Source of the DNA: Peptococcaceae bacterium
GTDB lineage: Bacteria; Bacillota; Peptococcia; Peptococcales; Peptococcaceae
Direction: 5' to 3'
DNA: 47,695 nucleotides
Assembly (NCBI GenBank): GCA_030524315.1
Contig: JAUNGU010000008.1
Coordinates: 1 to 47,695 of the forward strand
The position numbers and the translations under genes are program-made. Under the pieces are notes generated by a model. It searched no databases, had not been told where the DNA came from, and worked only from the letters and a program-made list of their open reading frames with translations. Below, piece by piece: positions 15,688 through 23,800 of the stretch; position 1 is the first letter of the stretch; each line of letters opens with the position of its first letter.

Positions 15688-17598
15688 ATGAAACGAAAAT
15701 TACTTGCCATGGGCATGGCCCTCGCGCTGGTGCTGAGCACAGTGGTGCCAGTGGGCGCAGTTGAAGCAGCGACCAACGCCGCCACCGAATACGAAGCGGT
15801 CCAAGTCCCAATTCGCGATAAAACCGGACAGACCACAACCCTCACAGGGCTTTCGGAGCTCCAGGTCAAGCCATGGGGTACCAACACGGGCACCGTGGCC
15901 TATAGCATCAATATGAATCGTCAGATTCCTGACGCGGCCGGGACCCGCGGTTATCAAAAAACTGCTGCCACCCAGGAAGCCCTCGCTGCCAATGTCGACG
16001 CTGCCCAAAGCAAGAGCACGCTCCTGACCAATGTGCGTAACGTCCTCTGGAATGGCCATCCATATTACGGTGGCACCTGGAAGGGCGTCGTTTCTGATCT
16101 CGCCGGTCTCGACAAGGCTGACAAGATGGACAAGACGCGCCTGCACACCCTCTACAGCATTCAGACGACCCAGCAAGCGATCTGGCATTACACCGACAGT
16201 CGCGCTGTGGCCAATAATGGCGCCACCAAGGATGCAGTGAATGCCCTCATTGCTTCGGCTCAGAAAAATCCGGCCCCTAGCAATCTCAATGTCGATTATT
16301 ACAGCGCCGCTGCTGCCAAGGGCAGTGTGCAAAAATCCTACCAGAACCTCGTTGCTGCAAGTGCCAGCAAGAGTGAGGTCACCGTCAAGGTCGAAACCAA
16401 GTGGTTTCAGAACGACGGCAAGACCGCCTACACCGGCACCAAGCCGAGCGTCAAGTATGAGCTCTACGAAGGCGCGAGCATCACAGTTGGCGAAAAGCCA
16501 ATCCAGACCTACGAGCTGCCCGACGGCTTCACCGGTCTCTCCATTGATCTCGCCAAGGATGGCAAGACTTACACCCTGCGCGAGGTTTTGAGCGGCACCA
16601 CCGAAGGCTTCACCACCGCTGGTGACAAAGAGATCAAGGCCGATGGCGATACCAGCCTGAGCTATACCCACACCTATCAAAAATCCGCTGAGCCAACACC
16701 GACTCCAACGCCGGACCCAATCAACGTAAATCTTCAGGCGCAGGTCACCCTCGATGGCAAGACCCCAGGTAATGGCGCTTTCACCACCGTCCTCAAGGAT
16801 GCCAGTGGCAAGATCCTCCAGAGTCAGGGCAATATTGGCAGTACAGTGACCTTTGGCAACCTCGTCTTTGACAAGACGGGCACCTATGATTACACCTTGT
16901 CGCTGCAGCCGGGGACGGGTGATAACGTGACCTATGACAAGACCGTCTACAACGTCACCGTCAACGTCACCGAGGTCAATGGCAAGCTCGCGAGCACCGT
17001 CGTCGTCAAAAAGGACGGCGCCATTTTCAACAGCACCCTGACCTTCAACAGCACCACCGATGTCACCACGACCAAAACCTTTGTCACCGTACAAAAGGTG
17101 TGGAAGAGCGACAAGCAGTCGACGCGGCCAAGCACCATCAAGGTGCAGCTCTATCGTGACGGCACCGCCTATGGCGATCCTGTGACCTTGAGTGCAGACA
17201 ATGGCTGGCAGCACAGCTGGAACAACCTCGACAAATCCAACAAATGGACCGTCGACGAAACCGCCGTGCCATCCAACTACACCAAGAAGGTAACCAACTC
17301 CGGCAATATTTGGACCATCACCAACACTGGAAAAACGACGACAACCACCGGTACGACCAATAACAACAAAACCAATGGCACCAGTACCAAAACCACCGGC
17401 ACAAAAGCAACAAGTACAACGACCAAAAAAATCCCAACGGCGTCTTCTAGCAAGACAAGCACCACCAGCGATAAGAGCACCCCACAAACCGGCGATGAAT
17501 CTCATACGAATGTATTGATTTCTATTGCGATTTTCTCCCTGGGTGGGATGCTGATCATTGCAGCGTTCTGGCTGTCACGCAAGCGTCGTCGTAACTAA
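15688..17598 (+). CDS. Sortase-anchored pilin-like surface protein with a Cys-less thioester-type domain
   Basis: 636 residues. A signal peptide (residues 1-~30) is followed by a domain of the TED/TQXA type: AYSINMNRQIP around residue 73 and TQQAIW at 161-166. In active thioester domains a Cys stands where S73 is, and the whole protein contains no cysteine. Then come a Cna-B-like domain (~230-330), a PTPTPTP hinge, a Spy0128/FctA-like isopeptide domain (~345-455), a second Cna-B-like domain (~465-550) and a Thr-rich stalk. The cell-wall sorting signal is TPQTGD (P599-D603) plus a membrane segment and RKRRRN tail. AAAGGAGATG precedes ATG 15688. The neighbouring class B sortase is its likely ligase. 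Confidence 0.9.
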   Translation: MKRKLLAMGMALALVLSTVVPVGAVEAATNAATEYEAVQVPIRDKTGQTTTLTGLSELQVKPWGTNTGTVAYSINMNRQIPDAAGTRGYQKTAATQEALAANVDAAQSKSTLLTNVRNVLWNGHPYYGGTWKGVVSDLAGLDKADKMDKTRLHTLYSIQTTQQAIWHYTDSRAVANNGATKDAVNALIASAQKNPAPSNLNVDYYSAAAAKGSVQKSYQNLVAASASKSEVTVKVETKWFQNDGKTAYTGTKPSVKYELYEGASITVGEKPIQTYELPDGFTGLSIDLAKDGKTYTLREVLSGTTEGFTTAGDKEIKADGDTSLSYTHTYQKSAEPTPTPTPDPINVNLQAQVTLDGKTPGNGAFTTVLKDASGKILQSQGNIGSTVTFGNLVFDKTGTYDYTLSLQPGTGDNVTYDKTVYNVTVNVTEVNGKLASTVVVKKDGAIFNSTLTFNSTTDVTTTKTFVTVQKVWKSDKQSTRPSTIKVQLYRDGTAYGDPVTLSADNGWQHSWNNLDKSNKWTVDETAVPSNYTKKVTNSGNIWTITNTGKTTTTTGTTNNNKTNGTSTKTTGTKATSTTTKKIPTASSSKTSTTSDKSTPQTGDESHTNVLISIAIFSLGGMLIIAAFWLSRKRRRN

Positions 17599-17615
17599 GT
17601 TCATTGCACACAAAT

Positions 17616-17651
17616 GGCGGCGAATCGCTCTGCGGTCCGCCGCCGTTTTTT
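17616..17651 (+). terminator. Terminator between pilin and sortase genes
   Basis: GGCGGCG, 15-base loop, CGCCGCC, then GTTTTTTT. It probably reduces but does not abolish read-through into the sortase, giving much more pilin than sortase. Confidence 0.8.
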
Positions 17652-17672
17652 ATCGCCCGGAAAGGAGGCCCC

Positions 17673-18428
17673 ATGGCCAAACCCAAGAAAACCATCATCG
17701 GCCGTCTGGCGCGGCTGCTCTTTGTGATGCTGGCAATTTGCTTCGTCGTCTCCGTGGGGATGATCAGCAAAAATCTCTACGATGGCCACGTCTCCGCCGC
17801 CGCCTTTGACGACCTGCGCCAGGTTCAGGCCGCAGCCACTGGTGATGCCGCCGGCGTTGCCGATCTCTACAACGACCTCCACGCCAAAAATGCCGACTAC
17901 GCAGGCTGGATCAAAATCGACGGCACCGGCGTTGACTATCCCGTCATGTACACGCCCAGCGCCCCCGAATACTACCTGCGCCGCGCCTTCGACCAGAGCA
18001 ATTCCATGAACGGCACGCCCTTCATCGGCGAAGGCTCCACCGATACCAGCGAATCCTTCATCATCTACGGCCACGACATGGACGATGGCAGCATGTTTGG
18101 CACCCTCGATCGCTACGCCGAGCAGAGCTTTCAGCAGAGCCATCCTCGCATCGTCTACTACGACGCCAATGACATGCGCGAGTACGAGGTCTTTGCCGCC
18201 GTGCAGACGCGCATCCTCGGCCAGGGCGAACCGGGCTTCCGCTATTACAACAGCGTCGGCGACCTCACACCCGAGCAATTCGCCGAGCTCACCACCTGGC
18301 TCAGGCAAAACAGCCTCTACGACACCGGCATCATCCCCCAAAGCGGCGAGCAAATCCTCATGCTCTCTACCTGCAGCTACCACACCGAAAACGGCCGCTT
18401 CGTCGTCGCCGCCCGCCGCGTCAAGTAA
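17673..18428 (+). CDS. Class B sortase
   Basis: 251 residues. N-terminal membrane anchor (LARLLFVMLAICFVVSVGM), then a sortase fold with the catalytic triad H134 (YGHDMDDGSMF), C234 (LSTCSYH) and R242 (GRFVVAARR). The class B character is shown by the YGHDM and STCSY contexts. It most likely anchors or polymerises the TPQTGD protein encoded just upstream. ATG 17673 follows AAAGGAGG; the longer open frame overlaps the terminator hairpin. Confidence 0.93.
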   Translation: MAKPKKTIIGRLARLLFVMLAICFVVSVGMISKNLYDGHVSAAAFDDLRQVQAAATGDAAGVADLYNDLHAKNADYAGWIKIDGTGVDYPVMYTPSAPEYYLRRAFDQSNSMNGTPFIGEGSTDTSESFIIYGHDMDDGSMFGTLDRYAEQSFQQSHPRIVYYDANDMREYEVFAAVQTRILGQGEPGFRYYNSVGDLTPEQFAELTTWLRQNSLYDTGIIPQSGEQILMLSTCSYHTENGRFVVAARRVK

Positions 18429-18436
18429 TTGCATAT

Positions 18437-18472
18437 AAAATAAGAGCGCTCCGATCGGAGCGCTCTTATTTT
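18437..18472. terminator. Bidirectional terminator between sortase and the apbE operon
   Basis: Perfect palindrome AAAATAAGAGCGCTCC / GATC / mirror arm, with T-rich ends on both strands. It lies between convergent genes. Confidence 0.93.
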
Positions 18473-18493
18473 ATAAAAAAGGAAAGGATGATG

Positions 18494-19018
18494 TCAGTTT
18501 GTTTGGGCGAGGTCGAGGCGGCGGAGGAGGTAGCTGGCGACGAGGCCGGTGAAGATGCCGCTGACGATGCCGCTTACCAGGAGCATTGGCAGGTACCAGA
18601 CGATCTCCGGCGTTTGCATGACGAGCATGGCCATGCCGACCTGGCCAATGTTGTGGCAGACGGCGCCGATCATGCTCAGGAGCCACAGCTTCGATAATGG
18701 TAGGAAGCGATAGAGCACCACCGAGACGGCGAAGCAGAGGAGCCCGCCCGCCAGGCTAAAGAGCATGACCATCATCTGCCCGGCAAAGATGCTGCCGAGG
18801 AAGATGCGCATGAGCAGGACGCTCAGCGCTTCCTTGGGACCGTAGAGGTAGAGGGTGACGAGGGTGATGATGTTCGCCAGGCCCATTTTGACGCCTGGCA
18901 CCGCCGTCAGCGGCGGAATCTGCGCCTCGACGATGAAGATGATCAGCGCAATCGTTGTCAAGAGCGCCAGCCGCGTCAGCTTCTGGGTGCGGGATTGGGT
19001 ACGTGTGCGCGTTGTCAT
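18494..19018 (-). CDS. Gx transporter family / HepSI-like integral membrane protein
   Basis: 174 residues with about five hydrophobic segments. It matches the family named Gx transporter or heptaprenyl-diphosphate-synthase component I, with the IPPLTAVPGVKMGLANI stretch and the LGSIFAGQMM segment. This family repeatedly co-occurs with ApbE, NusG-domain-II proteins and FMN-binding surface proteins, and is suspected to take part in membrane electron transfer or precursor transport; the role is not established. It is the last gene of a three-gene minus-strand operon (12-base gap). Confidence 0.85.
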   Translation of the reverse strand: MTTRTRTQSRTQKLTRLALLTTIALIIFIVEAQIPPLTAVPGVKMGLANIITLVTLYLYGPKEALSVLLMRIFLGSIFAGQMMVMLFSLAGGLLCFAVSVVLYRFLPLSKLWLLSMIGAVCHNIGQVGMAMLVMQTPEIVWYLPMLLVSGIVSGIFTGLVASYLLRRLDLAQTN

Positions 19019-19030
19019 GGCGTGTCCTCC

Positions 19031-19420
19031 TTACTGTCCGGTCATGGCGTCCAGGTCACCGCTGGTGCCGCCGTCGGCGCTCGCAAAGCGAATGCTCACT
19101 TTGTGGGGCAGGCAGACAATCGGCTGCGGCCCGTGCTTGTGAAAGCCCTGCTTGACGCAGACCTGGTCCGGGCAATTGGCGTGGGTGACGGCGATGCCTT
19201 CGGGCGACACCTTAATGGTGTTTTCGGCGCCGTCGGCTTGTTTGATCTCGTAGGTTTTCGTATCGGTGATCTCATCCAGGTGGAAGGTGTAGCGCACCTC
19301 GCCGTCGACCTCGACGGTGGCAATCGTCTCGTCAGCGCCACGGCTGTTCCACCAGTAGAACCCCGCCCCGCCGCAAATGACGACGAGCACGAGGAGGATG
19401 ATCAAGAGTCGTTTCTTCAT
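19031..19420 (-). CDS. Membrane-anchored NusG-domain-II protein
   Basis: 129 residues: an N-terminal membrane segment (LLIILLVLVVICGGAGFYWW) and an extracytoplasmic NusG-domain-II fold. The paired cysteine motifs typical of the family are CPDQVC and PIVCLPHKV. It is found next to ApbE and Gx genes in extracytosolic flavin systems. It overlaps apbE by 4 bases. Exact function unknown; a redox or scaffold role is inferred. Confidence 0.87.
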   Translation of the reverse strand: MKKRLLIILLVLVVICGGAGFYWWNSRGADETIATVEVDGEVRYTFHLDEITDTKTYEIKQADGAENTIKVSPEGIAVTHANCPDQVCVKQGFHKHGPQPIVCLPHKVSIRFASADGGTSGDLDAMTGQ

Positions 19421-20499
19421 GAACGGGCAACCTCCGGCGTGCTGCCATCGGCCAGGGTAAAGGTCCCCTCAAGGCCCTCGGTGATGGTCACATTGCCATC
19501 GTCGTCCACAAGAATTGCGTCAAATTCGTCCTTGTGCTTTTGCCAGAATTTGATGGCGTCGTCCTTGCCCATGATAAAGAGGGAGGTCGACAGGCCATCG
19601 GCCAGGGTGCCGTCGTCTGAGACAATGCTCACCGACGTCAACCCGTTGTTGGCAGGATAGCCCGTACGCGGGTCGATGATGTGGTGGTAATGGACGCCGT
19701 TTTCTTCAAAATAGCGCTGGTAGCCGCCCGAGGTAATGACGCACTTGTCTTCCACCTCGACGGTGCCGAGAATGTTGGCCGTGTCTGCCGGGTCCTGAAT
19801 GCCGACGCGCCAGAGGCTGCCGTCAGGCTTGACGCCCAGGGCTTGCACGTTGCCCCCCAGAGAAATGATCCCCGAGGTCACGCCGTCCTCCTTGAAAATG
19901 TCCATCACCTGGGACGAGGTGTAGCCCTTGGCGATGCCGCCCAAGTCGATTTCCACATCGGCGGGAATCGTCGCGTGGCCGTCGTCGTCCAGCTGCACCT
20001 GCTTGTAATCCACATGACTGAGGAGCTCCGAGAGCTCGCTGTCCTCAGGCACGCGGAAATCCTTCGTCGGGAAGCCCCAGGCCTCCATCACCGGCTCGAT
20101 GGTCACGTCAAAGAGCCCGCCCGTGTCCTTGGCAATTTCCAAGGCGCGCTTGAGCAGGACGCGCGAATCCTTCGAGAGATCGGCAGATTTATTGTCATTG
20201 AGCGCTTTGATGTCGCCGTTGCCACTAGATATAGAAAAGAGCGCATCCAATCGCTCGATGTCCGCGGCGGCATCGTCCAGGGCCTTGGTCGCGTTGGGAC
20301 CGTAGGCCGTCAGGGTCATGACCGTGTCCATGGCATAGAGCTCCTTGGATTGGGATTCGTCGGCAGCCGTGGTCGTGCTGCCCTCGCTCGTTGCAGAAAC
20401 GGCGGCGCTGTCAGCAGACGGCTGATCCGCTGCATCCTGGGCGCAGCCAGAGAGCGCCAGCATGGCAATGAGGGCTGCAGATATTGCAAATTTGTTCAT
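19417..20499 (-). CDS. apbE: FAD:protein FMN transferase ApbE (lipoprotein)
   Basis: 360 residues. Lipobox LSGC with lipidated C19, so the enzyme acts outside the membrane. Family motifs are EIDLGGIAKGYTSSQV, the central GGNVQALG and the metal/substrate segment HHIIDPRTGYP. ApbE attaches FMN from FAD to a Thr/Ser in the (D)xx(S/T)GA(T/S) motif of FMN_bind domains. Seven such motifs occur in the SLH proteins encoded 7-20 kb away on the opposite strand, which are its obvious substrates. It heads the minus-strand operon and carries an iron-box-like element at its promoter. Confidence 0.95.
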   Translation of the reverse strand: MNKFAISAALIAMLALSGCAQDAADQPSADSAAVSATSEGSTTTAADESQSKELYAMDTVMTLTAYGPNATKALDDAAADIERLDALFSISSGNGDIKALNDNKSADLSKDSRVLLKRALEIAKDTGGLFDVTIEPVMEAWGFPTKDFRVPEDSELSELLSHVDYKQVQLDDDGHATIPADVEIDLGGIAKGYTSSQVMDIFKEDGVTSGIISLGGNVQALGVKPDGSLWRVGIQDPADTANILGTVEVEDKCVITSGGYQRYFEENGVHYHHIIDPRTGYPANNGLTSVSIVSDDGTLADGLSTSLFIMGKDDAIKFWQKHKDEFDAILVDDDGNVTITEGLEGTFTLADGSTPEVARS

Positions 20500-20518
20500 A
20501 TAATAGGGTCTCCTTGTG

Positions 20519-20532
20519 TTAGCGTTGGCTTA
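20519..20532. promoter_or_regulatory. Degenerate DtxR/IdeR-like box at the apbE promoter
   Basis: TTAGCGTTGGCTTA: the 14-bp quasi-palindrome shared with the SLH promoters, with one arm imperfect. It lies just downstream of the apbE -10. Confidence 0.6.
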
Positions 20533-20540
20533 CTAAGAAA

Positions 20541-20570
20541 ATCATAAAACTTTATACGGCCATCTGTCAA
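20541..20570 (-). promoter_or_regulatory. apbE operon promoter
   Basis: On the minus strand: TTGACA (20570-20565), 18 bases, TATGAT (20546-20541). It is 42 bases upstream of the apbE start. Confidence 0.82.
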
Positions 20571-20650
20571 GAAAAACCGCCAATGATTGCATCCTGAAAA
20601 CAGTGTAGCAATTTTTTCGTGAAAAATTTTTAGAAAAAAGAAAAAATCTG

Positions 20651-20679
20651 TTGAAAAAGAAAAATGCTTATGGTAAATT
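20651..20679 (+). promoter_or_regulatory. Promoter of the first SLH gene
   Basis: TTGAAA, 17 bases, TAAATT with an upstream TGG (extended -10). The -10 runs into the first TTAG-type box. Confidence 0.72.
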
Positions 20680-20707
20680 AGGCTTGCTTAATATTAGCTA
20701 GAGCTAA
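20678..20707. promoter_or_regulatory. Two tandem iron-box-like palindromes
   Basis: TTAGGCTTGCTTAA (20678-20691) and TTAGCTAGAGCTAA (20694-20707; a perfect palindrome). Both fit the 14-bp TTAG-N6-(C/T)TAA layout seen at the other promoters of this region and resemble DtxR/IdeR operators. Their position over the start site implies repression. Confidence 0.75.
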
Positions 20708-20748
20708 TTTCAAGCGTTGACGTTGCAACGACAAATTTTTTGAAAATC

Positions 20749-20772
20749 AGTGGTCATTGACCGCTTTTTTTT
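20749..20772 (+). terminator. Terminator-like hairpin in the leader of the first SLH gene
   Basis: AGTGGT, loop CATTG, ACCGCT, then T8. It lies between the tandem boxes and a third box, so it may end a short leader RNA or attenuate expression. Confidence 0.65.
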
Positions 20773-20783
20773 CGACGCGCAGG

Positions 20784-20797
20784 TTAGTGACAGCTAA
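20784..20797. promoter_or_regulatory. Third iron-box-like palindrome upstream of the first SLH gene
   Basis: TTAGTGACAGCTAA, 14 bp, TTAG-N6-CTAA layout, 76 bases before the start codon and past the leader hairpin. The 20500-20872 gap otherwise contains no gene. Confidence 0.65.
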
Positions 20798-20872
20798 TGA
20801 TTCTCGTCATAGTCGCGCTGGACGCAGGGCACTGTGATCGACCAAAATTTTTAACCTTTAGAGGAGGTTCTC

Positions 20873-23800
20873 ATGAACAACAAAAAACCGCTTGCGAAGA
20901 AAGGCATGGCCGTCGTCCTGACGGCAGCGCTGCTCGCCCCAACGAGCGCCTTTGCCGCTTCTCCATCCGATTTTTCCGACTTTCCATCTGACTGGTCCGC
21001 ACAGGCCCTGTCCAACGCCGTAGACAACGGTCTCCTCGGCGGCTACGATGGCAAAATCAATGCAAAAGGCAAGCTCACCCGCGCCCAAATGGCGACCATC
21101 ATCAACCGCGCCTTCGGGTCGACTGCCAAAGCATCTCTGAACGGATATACTGACGTTTCCTCAAATAGCTGGTACGCTGACGACATGGCCAAGGCCCTGC
21201 AAATGGGCACCTTTGTCGGCGTTGGCGACGGCAAGCTCAACCCGGACGCCAACATCACTCGTCAGGAAGCCCTGGCTGTCCTCGCTCGCGCCTTCGCCAT
21301 CGAAGACGTTGACGCTTCCGCCCTCGACAAATTCAGCGACGGCGATGACGTTGCAAACTGGGCCAAAAAGACTGTGGCTGCCATGGTTCAGGCTGGCTAC
21401 ATCAACGGCTATGAAGATGGCACACTGAATCCAAAGGGCACCATCACCCGCGCCGAATTTGCAGCCATCATGGACAACATGGTCAAGACCTACGTCAACA
21501 ATGCCAAGGAAAAGAGCACGACTGCCGAAGGCAATGTTCTCGTGCGCGCTGGCGCTGACCTCAGCGGCATGACCATCAAGGGCGACCTCATCCTCGCCGA
21601 TGGCGTTGGCACCGATGATGTCAACCTCGACGGCGTCACCGTCGAAGGCCGCATCCTCATCCGCGGCGGCGACAGCGACTCCATCAAGCTGACCAACGTC
21701 AAAGCAAAGAGCGTCGTCGTTAACAACCCTAACCGCGCCGCAGGCATTGTTGTCAAGGATAGCGACCTCGGCACCGTGACCGTCAACACTGACGCCGTCA
21801 TCAACGGTGACGTCGACAACGTCGTTATCGCCAAGACCGCCGACGTCGAAGTCAAGGGCGGCACCGTCAAGACCGTGACCGTCAACGCCGAAGGCGCCAC
21901 CGTCAAGGGCGCTGGCAAGGTCACCACCGTCAAGGCCAACGCCAACAAGACCAATGTCTCCGTGGCTGGTGCCAAGGTCGAAGTCTCTAAAGACGCCAAC
22001 GACGTCACCGTCGGCGACACCACCCTCACCCCAGGCCAGAACGCCACTGTCAATGACAAGGGCGACGGCATCACCGGTTCCACCGGCGGCAACTCCGGCG
22101 GCGGTATCATCGGTGGTGGCGGCTCTACCGGCGGCGGCTCCACTGGCGGTGGCGGTAGCACCGAAGGTGGCAACACCGGCGGCGAAACCACCAAGCCGAC
22201 CGACCCATCCAACCCTGGCGACAACGATAGCCAGACCGAAGCAGCCATTGTCAATGCAGAAGAATCCAAAATCGTTTATAGCGACGCAGGTAGCTACCTG
22301 GCCCTCGTCTTCAACGATGGCTTCTCTTCCAAGAATGTCAAGGTCACTGTTGGTGGCACCAACGTCACCACGGCTGTGAGCGATGTCATGGACGATGGCA
22401 GCATTGCCAAGCTCCCTCTGACCGCTGAGCCAAAGGAAGTGACCCTCATCGCAGATAAAAAGACCCAGACCCTGAACCTCGGCGGCAAGGCTGGCGCTGA
22501 CGCCGTTTACACCGGCGCAGACTACCTGCCAGACTACTTTATGGCCAACGGCCCGCTTGCTCTCTGGGATTACTACCTCTCTAACTATGACAATGCTGGT
22601 AATCTCCGTGTGAACACCGAGCAAACCACCTTCGCCAGCGGCGAGGCGGTCAACGAGCATCCATTCTATTCGCCAAACGCAGAAATTGATACCGAAGGCA
22701 AGGGCACCGTTGACATCATGTTCAACTATACCAGCGCCGAAGACAAGGCATGGTTTGACGCCATTGCCAAGGAAGGCGCTCTCGAGCTCGTACAATACGA
22801 CCAGGGCAAATATACCATCAACGACCATCTGACCTACGAAAAGGCCAATGAAGAACACAATGGCGCGACCGTCGGTGTGCTCAAAATTGGCGTGCCTCAG
22901 GACAACTTCCGCAACAACGGCCGCTACTATGTACGCGTGGCCTCTGGCGATAGCAAGGTCCTCGTACCAATCCACCTGGTCAACGAAAAGACCCCAAGCC
23001 TCAAAGTCAAGGAAACCCCAGAATCTGGCAAGAATCTCCACTTCGAAGTCAGTGACATGAGTTATGCCATCCTGAGCCCAATCGAAAAGGTCACCCTGAC
23101 CAAGCCAGACGGCAAGACCTATGAGCTCACCTTCATCGATGACTACTATCAGATGAGCGATGACCTCTTTATCCTCTACAATGACGTCACTGCAAACGAT
23201 GGCAAGGGCACCAACTGGCTCGACCAGAAGGGCAACTACACCATCACCATCGATGCCGCTGGCTATAAGCAGTTCAGCAAGACCTTCTATGTCGCAAATG
23301 GTAAGGAAGTGACTCAGGCAGCAGCTGTACAGCGCATTGACGCCCGCAGCAGCGCCTCCACCGGCGGCTCCTCCGGCGGCGATTCCACCACTGGCGGCTC
23401 GGCCATCAACACCTACATGCTCTTTAACAGTGACCTTCTCGCCAACGCCCTCGTTCTCGAAGGCATCGGTGAAGAAACCGACGCTGCATCGACCATCCTC
23501 GGCTACTGGAAATCCAACGCCAGCAGCGAAGCCGTCTTTGACAAGGGCATGACCATGTACTACGACTTCACCGATTATTCAGATGCACAGAATGACGCCA
23601 AAACAAAGGGCAACATCTATCTGCCATACGGTGAATTCACCAAAACCGCAAAAGCAAGCTACTACCCACCACATGCCACCAAGGAACTCCTCTACGATGG
23701 CCTCTGGGGTGAAATCCAAGACAGCACCGAATCCGGCAAGCTCGAAACCCCAACCTACAAGGTTAGCGACAACGAACAGGGCAAGGACGTCGTCCTCACC

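Noticed and set aside
15700..17505. Long minus-strand open frame across the pilin gene (and similar ones across the SLH and dehydrogenase genes)
   Set aside because: Antisense shadows of GC-rich coding sequence, without start signals or recognisable domains.
22070..22215. Gly-rich GGC repeats in the first SLH gene as a possible CRISPR or tandem-repeat locus
   Set aside because: They are in frame and encode a Gly/Ser/Thr linker; there are no spacers of even length.
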